64,000 nt of DNA from JBHYDC01 sp051861205 (GCA_051861205.1 JBHYDC010000003.1:1-64000); one strand, 5' to 3'. Shown: positions 50,620 to 59,188, counted from the stretch's first letter. The notes: generated by a model not told the origin, from the letters alone. Made by a program: numbers and translations.

Positions 50620-50943
50620 CTAGTCTTTAGAACGGGATGCCTTTTCGTCGAGCCCGGAACGGCCGGTTCGCCGGGCAAGTTCCGCCATCACTTCCCCCAC
50701 CGACACGCCGGACAAACGCAGCACCACGATCAGGTGGTAGAGAAGATCGGCCGTCTCGGCTTTCAGCCCCTCCCGGTCGCCCTGAACGGCGGCGATCACG
50801 GCCTCGACGGCTTCCTCGCCGAGCTTCTGCGCGGCCTTCGGCAGACCTTTGGCCGCAAGCTGACGGGTGTAGGAGCTGGCATCACCCTCGGTCAGCCGGT
50901 CGTCCACGATGGCTTCGAGAGCGTCGAGCGTGAAATCGGCCAT
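50620..50943 (-). CDS. hisE: phosphoribosyl-ATP pyrophosphatase
   Basis: Second step of histidine synthesis (107 aa, all-alpha MazG-like fold). Motifs are KGLPKAAQKLGEEAVEAVIA and TADLLYHLIVVL. It is a separate gene rather than a hisIE fusion; hisI is not in the window. ATG 50943 starts 11 nt after the hisF stop. Confidence 0.95.
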   Translation of the reverse strand: MADFTLDALEAIVDDRLTEGDASSYTRQLAAKGLPKAAQKLGEEAVEAVIAAVQGDREGLKAETADLLYHLIVVLRLSGVSVGEVMAELARRTGRSGLDEKASRSKD

Positions 50944-50954
50944 ATCGGCAGTCC

Positions 50955-51731
50955 TCAACTATCAAGCCGCATCGCAATGCCGGCCGCCGCCATGTGCTCT
51001 TTGGCCTGGCGAACCGAATAGGTGCCGAAATGGAAGATGGAGGCGGCAAGCACCGCCGCCGCATGGCCCTCGCGCACACCGGCCACGAGATCATCCAGCG
51101 TTCCAACCCCGCCGGACGCGATCACCGGCACCGGCACAGCATCGGCAACCGCGCGGGTGAGGCCAAGATCGAAGCCGGCCTTGGTGCCGTCGCGGTCCAT
51201 CGACGTCAGCAGGATTTCACCCGCGCCGAGCCCGACCATCTGCCGCGCGAAGGCGACCGCATCAAGCCCGGTCGGGGTGCGCCCGCCATGGGTGAAAATC
51301 TCCCACCGGGGCGTCTCGCCCTCGGCCGAAACCCGCTTTGCGTCGATCGCAACCACAATGCACTGATCGCCGAACTTGTCGGCCGCCCGGCCCACGAAGG
51401 CCGGACCGGTCACGGCGGCCGTGTTGATCGAAACCTTGTCGGCGCCAGCCAGCAGCAAAGCGCGGATATCCTCGACCGTGCGCACGCCGCCACCCACCGT
51501 GACGGGCATGAAGCAGCGCTCGGCGGTGCGCGATACCACGTCGAGCAGCGTTCCGCGCGCCTCGACGCTGGCCGCGATATCGAGAAAGCAAAGCTCGTCC
51601 GCGCCGGCCGCGTCATAGGCCGCGGCAGCTTCCACCGGATCGCCGGCATCGACGAGGTCAACGAAGTTGACGCCCTTGACCACACGGCCGTTCTTGACGT
51701 CGAGGCAGGGGATGACACGGGCCTTCAGCAT
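50955..51731 (-). CDS. hisF: imidazole glycerol phosphate synthase, cyclase subunit
   Basis: TIM-barrel cyclase of 258 aa that works with HisH to make IGP and AICAR. It begins MLKARVIPCLDVKNGRVVKG, with the catalytic Asp in that strand and a second in LLTSMDRDGTKAGFD. GGGVRTVEDIRALLLAGADK is the phosphate site. Its start shares one base with the hisA stop. Confidence 0.97.
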   Translation of the reverse strand: MLKARVIPCLDVKNGRVVKGVNFVDLVDAGDPVEAAAAYDAAGADELCFLDIAASVEARGTLLDVVSRTAERCFMPVTVGGGVRTVEDIRALLLAGADKVSINTAAVTGPAFVGRAADKFGDQCIVVAIDAKRVSAEGETPRWEIFTHGGRTPTGLDAVAFARQMVGLGAGEILLTSMDRDGTKAGFDLGLTRAVADAVPVPVIASGGVGTLDDLVAGVREGHAAAVLAASIFHFGTYSVRQAKEHMAAAGIAMRLDS

Positions 51732-52477
51732 CAGCCGGCCCTCCGGATCAGGCTCAGCGCTTCGGCCGGGTCGAGGCGCCCGTCGTAGAGTGCGCGGCCG
51801 GAAATCGCGCCGTTGAGAAGCCGGGCGTCGGGCTTAAGCAGGCGCTCGATATCGGCGAGGGAGGCAAGACCGCCCGATGCGATGACGGGGATCGACACCG
51901 CGCGGGCTAGCGCCAGCGTCGCCTCCACGTTGATGCCGGCCAGCACGCCGTCTCGGTCGATGTCGGTGTAAACGACGGCGGCAACGCCGGCATCCTCGAA
52001 CCGGCGGGCGAGATCGGCGACGCCAAGCTCGGCGGTTTCCGCCCAGCCCTCCACCGCCACCTTGCCGCCCCGCGCGTCGATGCCGACGACGATGCGGCCG
52101 GGATGATCGCGCGCCGCATCCCGCACCAACTGCGGATCGCGCAGAGCAACGGTGCCGAGAATGACGCGTGCGACGCCCCGGTCCAGCCAGCCGTCGATCG
52201 CCTGCCGGTCGCGAATGCCGCCGCCGAGCTGCACCTTCATGCCGGGCGAAACGGCGGCCAGAATGGCTTCCACCGCCCCCCCGTTCACGCTGCGCCCGGC
52301 AAAAGCGCCGTTGAGGTCCACGACATGCAGCCAGGGAAAGCCGAGGGCGGCGAAGTCGCGCGCCTGCGCGGCCGGATCCGCATTGTAGACGGTGGCCTCA
52401 GTCATATCGCCGAGCTTCAGGCGCACGCAGGCGCCATCCTTGAGGTCGATCGCGGGGTAGAGGATCACGGACGCCAC
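51731..52477 (-). CDS. hisA: ProFAR isomerase
   Basis: TIM-barrel isomerase of the histidine pathway (248 aa). It begins SVILYPAIDLKDGACVRL with the first catalytic Asp; the second lies in YTDIDRDGVLAGIN. QLGGGIRDRQAIDGWLDRG binds phosphate. It overlaps hisH by 13 nt and hisF by 1 nt, so the block is tightly packed. Confidence 0.97.
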   Translation of the reverse strand: MASVILYPAIDLKDGACVRLKLGDMTEATVYNADPAAQARDFAALGFPWLHVVDLNGAFAGRSVNGGAVEAILAAVSPGMKVQLGGGIRDRQAIDGWLDRGVARVILGTVALRDPQLVRDAARDHPGRIVVGIDARGGKVAVEGWAETAELGVADLARRFEDAGVAAVVYTDIDRDGVLAGINVEATLALARAVSIPVIASGGLASLADIERLLKPDARLLNGAISGRALYDGRLDPAEALSLIRRAG

Positions 52478-53115
52478 CTCAGGAAATTGGCAATCAGTCC
52501 AAGGCCGAGAGTCTGGCTCTTTTCCGGATGGAACTGCGTGCCGACCATGGTATCGCGCGCCACGATGGCCGTGATAGGCCCGCCATAGCCGGCGGTCGCG
52601 AGCGCGTCGGCCGGATCGTCCGGGATAAGGTGATAGGAATGCACGAAATAGGCGTGCAGCCCGCCCTCCCCGGTCGAAAGGCCGGCCAGCACCGGGTGGC
52701 CCCGCGCGGCATCGATCGTGTTCCAGCCCATATGCGGGATCTTGAGCGCGGGATCGGCCGGCGTGATAAGGCGCACCTCGCCGGGGATCCAGCCCAAACC
52801 TTGCGTCACGACCTTCTCAAGCCCCCGGCTGGCCATCAACTGCATGCCGACGCATATGCCGAGAAACGGACGCCCGCCCACCCGGACCGCCTCGTTCAAC
52901 GCGGACACCATGCCGGGCACCGCATCGAGCCCGGCGCGGCAATCGGCGAAGGCGCCAACGCCCGGCAGCACGATGTGATCGGCCGAGCGAACGACGTCCG
53001 GATCCGACGTCACGGCAACCGTTCCGCCATATCCGCCTTCCCGCGCGGCGCGCTCGAAGGCCTTGGCAGCCGAGCGGAGATTGCCCGATCCGTAGTCGAC
53101 GATCGCAACGCTCAC
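52465..53115 (-). CDS. hisH: imidazole glycerol phosphate synthase, glutaminase subunit
   Basis: Class I glutamine amidotransferase supplying ammonia to HisF (216 aa). The nucleophile Cys is in PFLGICVGMQLM, and the His-Glu pair lies near the end in GTQFHPEKSQTLG. GTG 53115 overlaps the DUF2628 stop (GTGA) and matches the conserved start SVAIVDYGSGNLRS. A longer frame to 53238 runs inside the upstream gene and is rejected. Confidence 0.96.
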   Translation of the reverse strand: MSVAIVDYGSGNLRSAAKAFERAAREGGYGGTVAVTSDPDVVRSADHIVLPGVGAFADCRAGLDAVPGMVSALNEAVRVGGRPFLGICVGMQLMASRGLEKVVTQGLGWIPGEVRLITPADPALKIPHMGWNTIDAARGHPVLAGLSTGEGGLHAYFVHSYHLIPDDPADALATAGYGGPITAIVARDTMVGTQFHPEKSQTLGLGLIANFLRWRP

Positions 53116-53600
53116 CGTCCGCCTCCGGCGCTGGGAAACAGCCCGATGATGCCGCTCGGCGCTGCGCGCGGCGGAAATGAAGCGGGTGGCGACAGGTTCG
53201 GCGACATCGGCGTTTGTGGGGGTTGCCGCCGCGCCCAAGCCTCAAAGAAGCGCTGCTCGGCGACATCGAATTCACCACCCTCGACCAAGCCGACCAGCGT
53301 CCAACCCCGCCGCGACAGCGTCCAGCGCTGAATTTCCCGCGCTTCTAGCGCGAACCAGATGCCGAACGCGAGCGACAGCACCACCGCATAGCTCTCGCCC
53401 GCAAAGCGCCCCACCGCCTGGATCGCGACGATCACCGCGAACCAGCCGAGAAGCGCCAGCCAAAGCCGGTTCCAGATCAGCCATAGAAAAGGCGCCACCA
53501 GCGCCCAGAAGGCGAAGCCCTCTTTCACGAAGCGCACCTTGTCGGTTGCATCCGGCGCGGTGCCGCCGCCGGGCGGGGCATGAACGGTGTAAATGGCCAT
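53112..53600 (-). CDS. DUF2628 domain membrane protein
   Basis: Protein of 162 aa with two or three hydrophobic segments (AFWALVAPFLWLIWNRLWLA; AVVLSLAFGIWFALEA) and a Pro-rich tail. It begins MAIYTVHAPP, the usual DUF2628 start, with VRFVKEGFAFWAL following. The gene regularly lies between hisB and hisH in Hyphomicrobiales; its function is unknown and no histidine role is shown. The stop overlaps the hisH start. Confidence 0.88.
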   Translation of the reverse strand: MAIYTVHAPPGGGTAPDATDKVRFVKEGFAFWALVAPFLWLIWNRLWLALLGWFAVIVAIQAVGRFAGESYAVVLSLAFGIWFALEAREIQRWTLSRRGWTLVGLVEGGEFDVAEQRFFEAWARRQPPQTPMSPNLSPPASFPPRAAPSGIIGLFPSAGGGR

Positions 53601-53612
53601 GGCGCGGTTCCG

Positions 53613-54206
53613 TCAGGCTTCGAGAACGCCCTTGGTGGAGGGCACGCGGTCCGCTTGGCGCGGATCGATCGCGACGGCGGCACCCAAGGCGCGGGCGAGC
53701 GCCTTGAAGCAGCTCTCCGCGATATGATGATCATTCGCGCCGTAGAGCGTTTCAAGGTGCAAGGTGATTCCGGCGTGGATCGCAAAGGCCCGGAACCATT
53801 CCTCCACCAACTGCGTGTCGAAGGTGCCGATCTTGGCCGTGTGAAAGACGGTGCGGAATACGAGAAACGGCCGGCCGGAGATATCGATGGCGCAGCGTGT
53901 GAGCGCCTCGTCCATCGGCAGATAGGCATCGGCGTAGCGCGTGATGCCGCGCTTGTCGCCCAGCGCCTGCCGCACGCATTGGCCAAGCGCGATCCCGACG
54001 TCTTCGACCGTGTGGTGATCGTCGATATGCAGATCGCCCTTCGCGCGGATATGGAGGTCGATCAGGCCGTGGCGGGCGACCTGGGTCAGCATGTGGTCGA
54101 AGAACCCGACCCCAGTCGCGATATCGGCAGCGCCGGTACCGTCAAGGTCGATGCGGACGGAGATCTCGGTCTCGCTGGTCTTGCGGGTGAGGCTTGCGGT
54201 GCGCAT
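53613..54206 (-). CDS. hisB: imidazoleglycerol-phosphate dehydratase
   Basis: Metal-dependent dehydratase of histidine synthesis (197 aa, monofunctional form). Signature GVGFFDHMLTQVARHG and HIDDHHTVEDVGIALGQ carry the manganese-binding histidines and acidic residues; a second site is in NDHHIAE. ATG 54206 is preferred over 54236. It leads hisB-DUF2628-hisH-hisA-hisF-hisE and follows queG by 47 nt, so it may be cotranscribed. Confidence 0.96.
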   Translation of the reverse strand: MRTASLTRKTSETEISVRIDLDGTGAADIATGVGFFDHMLTQVARHGLIDLHIRAKGDLHIDDHHTVEDVGIALGQCVRQALGDKRGITRYADAYLPMDEALTRCAIDISGRPFLVFRTVFHTAKIGTFDTQLVEEWFRAFAIHAGITLHLETLYGANDHHIAESCFKALARALGAAVAIDPRQADRVPSTKGVLEA

Positions 54207-54253
54207 GGCCGGGGCCTCGCTCCTTCTTGGGATCAACGGTTGCCGCCCTTCTA

Positions 54254-55507
54254 TCAGGCCAATGCACGCGGGGAAACAGCGGCATTATCGATCGCGGCCG
54301 TCCATTCCGCCCGCACATCGGGATCGGCTTCCGCCTCGAAACGGCCGAAACCCATGGATAGGCGTTGCGGCGCGAGACGAGAAAGCGCCCAGACGGCCGC
54401 TCCGCGCACGATCGGAGCGGGGTCGCCCAGCAGCCTTTCCGCGACCGGAGCCAAATCCGGCGCACCGCTATTGCCGATCGCGATCAAGACGTTGCGCACG
54501 AAGCGATCGCGCCCGATCCGCTTGACGGGCGATCCGGAAAACATCGCCCGGAACGCCGCGTCGTCAAGCGCGGCCAGGGCCGCGAGGCGGGGCGCCTGCC
54601 AATCGGGCGCGGCCAACTTTTGCTCGCGGGAGGCGGCGGCGAACTTGTTCCAGGGGCAGACGGCGAGGCAATCGTCGCAGCCGTAGATCCGGTTGCCGAT
54701 CGGCGGGCGAAACTCATGCGGAATGGGGCCGGGATGTTCGATGGTGAGGTAGGAGATGCACCGGCGCGCGTCGAGCTGATAGGGCGCGGGAAAAGCGTCC
54801 GTCGGGCAGGCGGTGAGGCAGGCGTTGCAGGATCCGCAATGGTCGATCTCCGGCGCATCCGGCTCAAGGTCGGCACTGGTGAAGATCGCGCCGAGAAAAA
54901 GCCAGGATCCAAAGTCGCGGGAGACGAGATTGGTGTGCTTGCCCTGCCAGCCAAGGCCCGCCGCCGCCGCCAGCGGCTTTTCCATCACCGGCGCCGTATC
55001 GACAAACACCTTCACCTTTCCCCCGGTATCCCGCTCGACAAGATTGGCGATCTCTTTGAGACGGCCCTTCAGCACTTCGTGATAATCGCGGCTACGCGCA
55101 TAAACCGAAATCGCCCCGCCTAGCCGGTCCGCCAGAACGTCCAGCGGGTTTGCCGCGGGGCCGTAGTTCATGCCCAGCATCACAACGGATCGAACCTCCG
55201 GCCAGAGCACGGCCGGATCGGCGCGGCGGTCGAGCGTGTCCTCGAACCAGCCCATATCGCCATGACGCCCAAGCGCCACGAACGCGCGCAGCCGCTCGCC
55301 GGCCTCGCCGATCGCCGCCGGCGTCGTCACGCGCACGACGTCGAAACCGAGCGCGAGGGCCCGTTCGCGAAAGCGCGTCAGAAGTCGAGATCCGCGTAGA
55401 CCGGCGAGGCCGGCACCCCCGGCACCCGATCCGTCAAAAGGCCCCGGAAGCTCGGACGCGATTTCACCCGCGCGTACCAGTTCTTGGCGTGGCCGTCTTC
55501 GTCCCAT
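54254..55507 (-). CDS. queG: epoxyqueuosine reductase QueG (start uncertain)
   Basis: Cobalamin-dependent iron-sulfur enzyme for the last step of queuosine synthesis. Two 4Fe-4S motifs are visible, CGSCNACLTACPTDAF and CDDCLAVCPWNKFA, with RDYHEVLKGRLKEIANL upstream and HEAT-like repeats at the end. Conserved sequence begins near 55384 (LLTRFRERALALGFD). No ATG, GTG or TTG lies between there and ATG 55507, which is deep inside the upstream GST-like gene. A CTG at 55381-55379 overlaps that gene's TGA and may be the real start, giving about 375 aa. Confidence 0.88.
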   Translation of the reverse strand: MGRRRPRQELVRAGEIASELPGPFDGSGAGGAGLAGLRGSRLLTRFRERALALGFDVVRVTTPAAIGEAGERLRAFVALGRHGDMGWFEDTLDRRADPAVLWPEVRSVVMLGMNYGPAANPLDVLADRLGGAISVYARSRDYHEVLKGRLKEIANLVERDTGGKVKVFVDTAPVMEKPLAAAAGLGWQGKHTNLVSRDFGSWLFLGAIFTSADLEPDAPEIDHCGSCNACLTACPTDAFPAPYQLDARRCISYLTIEHPGPIPHEFRPPIGNRIYGCDDCLAVCPWNKFAAASREQKLAAPDWQAPRLAALAALDDAAFRAMFSGSPVKRIGRDRFVRNVLIAIGNSGAPDLAPVAERLLGDPAPIVRGAAVWALSRLAPQRLSMGFGRFEAEADPDVRAEWTAAIDNAAVSPRALA

Positions 55508-56070
55508 GGCACCTCGCCGAGATAATCGATCGCGGAAAGCTCGGCCGCGGCCGCCAGATCCGCGAAGGTCAGCCGTTCGCCGGCCAGCCAATCGCGGCTG
55601 CCGGCCAGCCAGCCGATGTAGCGAAGATGGTGCTTCACGTTGAGGCGCGCCACCCGCAGCACCTGACTATCCGGCGCCCCGCCGCCGCGCGAAGCCGGCA
55701 TCTCCAGCTTGTAAATTTTCTCATGCACGAAGTAATGCGTCACCTCGTCGTGCATCTTATGCAGGAACCACTCCACGAGCCGCCGCATCTCGGCGCGTGA
55801 TTCGGGATGGTTCGGCATCAGGCGGCGATCAGCCAGCGCGTAACCCCTTGTCTCGTCGACGTATTCCATGATGGTGGCGGCACCCACGATCGGCGGGCCG
55901 TCGTTCTCCACCAAAACCGGCACGCCTGCGGCCGGGTTCATCGCCAGAAAATCCGGGCGGCGCTCCCACGGGCGCTCGATGACAAGCTCTACTTTCGCCT
56001 CGTGTTCGGCCAGGATCAGCCGAATGAACCGGGAGGCGGGGGAGAAGGGATGATGATAAAGTTTAAGCAT
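55378..56070 (-). CDS. GST-fold protein, probable FtsZ-binding FzlA
   Basis: Protein of 230 aa with a thioredoxin-like N-terminal domain (LKLYHHPFSPASRFIRLILA) and a helical GST C-terminal domain. The HPFSP-x-SR pattern and the RPWERRPDFLAMNPAAGVPVL block resemble FzlA, the alphaproteobacterial cell-division factor that binds FtsZ and shapes constriction. If so, it need not bind glutathione. A generic glutathione S-transferase remains the alternative. ATG 56070 is preferred. The nearby uppP gene is also an envelope gene. Confidence 0.7.
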   Translation of the reverse strand: MLKLYHHPFSPASRFIRLILAEHEAKVELVIERPWERRPDFLAMNPAAGVPVLVENDGPPIVGAATIMEYVDETRGYALADRRLMPNHPESRAEMRRLVEWFLHKMHDEVTHYFVHEKIYKLEMPASRGGGAPDSQVLRVARLNVKHHLRYIGWLAGSRDWLAGERLTFADLAAAAELSAIDYLGEVPWDEDGHAKNWYARVKSRPSFRGLLTDRVPGVPASPVYADLDF

Positions 56071-56297
56071 ATCGTCCTGACCCGGCCGCCCATACGCGGC
56101 ACACAAAACCGGATTTTTCGCGCGAAGGAAATCGAAGCCATCCCGCGCAGCAAGCTTTAATCCTCGTCGGATAGCTGCGCGATCTCAACTGGCCACAGAC
56201 CTTTGCGGCTTGGGTATAGAACCGGCGGAAAATGTGAACAAATGGTTTCCGATTCGTCGATGAAGCACAGGCGATCCGTCGCTGGGATGAGGTGGTC

Positions 56298-57104
56298 ATG
56301 GACTGGATGACGTTGCTGAAGGCGCTGGTGCTCGGGTTCGTCGAGGGATTCACCGAGTTCATCCCGGTATCATCAACCGGCCATCTCCTGCTTATCGGCC
56401 ATTTTCTCGGCTTCAAATCGACGGGACGCGCCTTTGAGGTTTTGATTCAGCTCGGCGCGATCCTCGCCATCCTCTCCGTCTATGCCGGGCGGCTCATGCA
56501 AATCGCCAAGGCGCTGCCGGTCGAACCACTCGCCCGGCGATTCGTCGCAGGCATCCTCATCGCCTTCTTTCCGGCGGTGATCGTGGGCGTGCTCGCTCAT
56601 GAATTCATCAAGACGGTGCTGTTCGAAACGCCCGTGCTCGTCTGCGCCATGCTGGTTGTCGGCGGCTTCGTGCTGCTTGCCGTCGACCGTTGGCCGCCCA
56701 CCGTGCGTTTCAAGGATCCGGCGCGCTATCCTTGGGCGACCTATCTCGTGATCGGCCTTGCCCAGTGCCTCGCGATGGTGCCGGGGGTATCCAGATCCGG
56801 CGCGACCATCGTGGGCGCGATGATGCTCGGCGTTTCCAAGCGATCGGCCGCCGAGTTCTCGTTCTACCTTGCCATGCCCACCATGGCCGGCGCCTTCGCC
56901 TACGACCTCTACAAGAACCGCGACCTGCTATCGATGGACGACGCGGCCGTGATCGGCGTCGGCTTCGTCGCGGCCTTCATCGCGGCGCTCGTGGTCGTGC
57001 GTGCGCTGTTGGACTTCGTCGGGCGCCATGGTTATGCGCCCTTCGCCTGGTGGCGGATCATTGTTGGAACGGCAGGACTGGCCGCCCTTTACGCCTTCGG
57101 CTGA
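56298..57104 (+). CDS. uppP: undecaprenyl-diphosphatase
   Basis: Polytopic membrane phosphatase (268 aa) that recycles the C55 lipid carrier for peptidoglycan and other glycans. The signature GFVEGFTEFIPVSSTGHL and the active-site PGVSRSGATIVGAMMLG are intact. ATG 56298 follows GATGAGG; a GTG at 56292 is possible. The last 16 nt overlap the convergent NDUFA9-like gene. Confidence 0.95.
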   Translation: MDWMTLLKALVLGFVEGFTEFIPVSSTGHLLLIGHFLGFKSTGRAFEVLIQLGAILAILSVYAGRLMQIAKALPVEPLARRFVAGILIAFFPAVIVGVLAHEFIKTVLFETPVLVCAMLVVGGFVLLAVDRWPPTVRFKDPARYPWATYLVIGLAQCLAMVPGVSRSGATIVGAMMLGVSKRSAAEFSFYLAMPTMAGAFAYDLYKNRDLLSMDDAAVIGVGFVAAFIAALVVVRALLDFVGRHGYAPFAWWRIIVGTAGLAALYAFG

Positions 57105-58078
57105 TCGGGGCTGTGCCGGTCGTATTGGCCGCGCGCACGGTAACGGTAGAGATAGGTCGGCAAAATGGCGGCGAGCGTATGAGGCTCGACGCCAAGGCCG
57201 TCAAAGGTGCGGCCCTCGGCGACGGCCTCGTCGGAGACCACATTGTCCGACTTCAAAAGCTCGACCTGATCGGTGCTGAGCGGCGCGCCGGGCAGCCAGC
57301 CGGCCAACTTGGCGCCGAGTTCGGCAAGCGGGAAGGGAATGGACAGCAAGGCGCGCTTGCGGCCGGTTTCCTTGCAGACCAGTTCCATGCAGTCGCGGAA
57401 GGTCTTCACCTCAGGGCCGCCGAGTTCATAGACCTTGCCCCCCTCGACCGCTCCATCCACGGCACGCGCCACAGCTTCGGCGATATCGCCCACGAACACC
57501 GGCTGGAAGCGCGTGTCACCACCGCCGATGAGCGGCAGAAACGGCGAGAAGCGTGCCATTTCGGCAAAGCGGTTGAAGAAATCGTCCTCTGGTCCGAACA
57601 CGATCGAAGGTCGGAAGATCACGGCCCCTGGAACCGTTTCAAACACCGCCGCCTCGCCCGCCGCCTTAGTGCGGGCATAGACCGAGGCCGAGGCCGCGTT
57701 TGCCCCGATCGCGGACATATGGATCAGCTTGGTTATCCCGGCGCCCCGCGCGGCTTCGGCAACGGCCCGCGCTCCGAAGGCCTGAACGGCGTCGAACGTC
57801 TGCCGCCCCGAGGGGTTGAGGATCCCGACGAGGTTGATCACCGCATCGGCGCCCTGCACGGCCCGGTCGACCGACGCGCGGTAACGAAGATTCGCCTGCA
57901 CCGCATGGATCTGGCCGACGGTTCCCAGCGGCTGAAGATGCCCCGCAAGATCGGGACGGCGGACGGCCACACGGATCCGGTAGTTGCGCCGCGCCAGCGC
58001 GCGAACGATATGCCGCCCGAGAAAGCCCGAACCGCCGAAAACCGTCACGAGCCGCGTCTTGTCGCCGATCTGTGCCAT
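57089..58078 (-). CDS. complex I NDUFA9 subunit family protein (NAD-dependent epimerase fold)
   Basis: Extended SDR-type protein of 329 aa. The Rossmann motif is TVFGGSGFLGRHIVRALARR; VYARTKAAGEAAV carries the active-site-like YxxxK. The family includes NDUFA9, an accessory subunit of complex I, and bacterial homologues of uncertain role. ATG 58078 is chosen over 58111. It overlaps uppP tail-to-tail. Confidence 0.9.
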   Translation of the reverse strand: MAQIGDKTRLVTVFGGSGFLGRHIVRALARRNYRIRVAVRRPDLAGHLQPLGTVGQIHAVQANLRYRASVDRAVQGADAVINLVGILNPSGRQTFDAVQAFGARAVAEAARGAGITKLIHMSAIGANAASASVYARTKAAGEAAVFETVPGAVIFRPSIVFGPEDDFFNRFAEMARFSPFLPLIGGGDTRFQPVFVGDIAEAVARAVDGAVEGGKVYELGGPEVKTFRDCMELVCKETGRKRALLSIPFPLAELGAKLAGWLPGAPLSTDQVELLKSDNVVSDEAVAEGRTFDGLGVEPHTLAAILPTYLYRYRARGQYDRHSPDQPKA

Positions 58079-58237
58079 CGTCTGAAGTCCCGGTTTATCC
58101 TGCATCACCAAGCCATTATAGGGCGGATGCCGGCGAAAGATGATGCGAGTTCAAATCAACGCGTCCCTCACACCGCGCCTAGCCAGCGATCAACGCCGGC
58201 GGCAGATCGCCATGAGGGCCTTCATGCGCCTCTTATG

Positions 58238-58256
58238 ACAGAGCGGCCCGCTCTGT
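58238..58256. promoter_or_regulatory. perfect 8-bp palindrome upstream of NDUFA9-like gene
   Basis: ACAGAGCG (58238-58245) and CGCTCTGT (58249-58256) are separated by GCC. The element lies between the NDUFA9-like gene and the tRNA-Leu promoter and has no T tract on either side, so it looks more like a protein-binding site than a terminator. Confidence 0.35.
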
Positions 58257-58279
58257 ACAGCCGCATTTCACGATCGCGA

Positions 58280-58308
58280 TTGACAAGGCGGCGGCCATTC
58301 CGTATTCA
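58280..58308 (+). promoter_or_regulatory. tRNA-Leu promoter
   Basis: A perfect TTGACA (58280-58285) and TATTCA (58303-58308) are separated by 17 nt and end 20 nt before the tRNA, an ideal placement. Confidence 0.75.
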
Positions 58309-58328
58309 CCCCGCGACCACAGCCCCCT

Positions 58329-58413
58329 GCCCAGGTGGCGGAATTGGTAGACGCGCAGGTTTCAGGTACCTGTGCCGCGAGGCGTGAAGGTTCGAGTCCT
58401 TTCCTGGGCACCA
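58329..58413 (+). tRNA. tRNA-Leu (anticodon CAG)
   Basis: An 85-nt class II tRNA with acceptor GCCCAGG/CCTGGGC, anticodon stem CAGGT/ACCTG with loop TTCAGGT (anticodon CAG), a long variable arm, T-arm GGTTCGAGTCC and encoded CCA. It reads the CUG codon, heavily used in this GC-rich genome. Confidence 0.97.
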
Positions 58414-58427
58414 GGCGGCAGTTTTCC

Positions 58428-58474
58428 AAAGCCGGCCTCCCGATCGCTTTTGCGGTCTGGATGGCCGGCTTTTC
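58428..58474 (+). terminator. intrinsic terminator after tRNA-Leu
   Basis: AAAGCCGGCC (58428-58437) pairs perfectly with GGCCGGCTTT (58463-58472), with further pairing inside the loop, followed by TTTTC. It separates the tRNA from rnd. Confidence 0.85.
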
Positions 58475-58521
58475 TACTTTCAGCCCGCGTCGTATCCTCA
58501 ATGCTTGACGGAAAGACCACC

Positions 58522-59139
58522 ATGACCGCGATCCGCACCCATGTCGGCGACCTTCCCGATCTCGATCGCTACGGCGACGTGGTGGCGATCGATACGGAAA
58601 CGCTGGGGCTTCAGCCGCACCGGGACCGCTTGTGCGTCGTCCAGCTTTCACCGGGCGACGGTTCGGCCGACGTGGTTCAGATCCTCAAAGGGCAGAGCGA
58701 AGCGCCCAATCTAGTGCGGCTTCTCGCCGATCCGGCCCGCGTGAAGATTTTCCATTACGCCCGCTTCGATCTGGCCGTCCTCTATAAGGCCTTCGGGGTC
58801 ACCGTCACGCCCGTGTTCTGCACCAAGGTCGCCTCGCGGCTAACCCGCACCTACACCGACCGGCATGGCCTCAAGGACGTGACGAAGGAACTTCTCGGGA
58901 TCGAGATTTCCAAGCAGCAGCAGTCGTCCGATTGGGGCGCTCCCGAACTGACCCCCGCGCAGCTCGACTATGCCGCATCCGACGTTCTGAACCTTCATGC
59001 GTTGCGTGAGCGCTTGCTGACGATGCTCGCCCGTGAAGACCGAATGGAATTTGCCGAAAGTTGCTTCAAGTTCCTGCCGACGCGCGCGCGTCTCGATCTT
59101 CTGGGATGGGGTGAAGAAGATATCTTCGCCCATAGCTGA
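58522..59139 (+). CDS. rnd: ribonuclease D family 3'-5' exonuclease (short form)
   Basis: DEDDy exonuclease of 205 aa, only the catalytic domain; the HRDC domain of full-length RNase D is absent. ExoI DTETLG (Asp about 24, Glu about 26), ExoII HYARFDLAVL and ExoIII LDYAASDVLNLHAL are intact. It probably trims stable RNA 3' ends. ATG 58522 is used; ATG 58501 is possible. The longer frame runs back into tRNA-Leu and is rejected. Confidence 0.88.
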   Translation: MTAIRTHVGDLPDLDRYGDVVAIDTETLGLQPHRDRLCVVQLSPGDGSADVVQILKGQSEAPNLVRLLADPARVKIFHYARFDLAVLYKAFGVTVTPVFCTKVASRLTRTYTDRHGLKDVTKELLGIEISKQQQSSDWGAPELTPAQLDYAASDVLNLHALRERLLTMLAREDRMEFAESCFKFLPTRARLDLLGWGEEDIFAHS

Positions 59140-59188
59140 TTTCGGTCGATTATGAAAAATGCGCAATCGACCTGACTTTTACCGATTG

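Noticed and set aside
56690..58387. 565-codon plus-strand frame from uppP through tRNA-Leu
   Set aside because: It overlaps uppP in another frame, the NDUFA9-like gene in antisense and a tRNA, so it cannot be a real gene.
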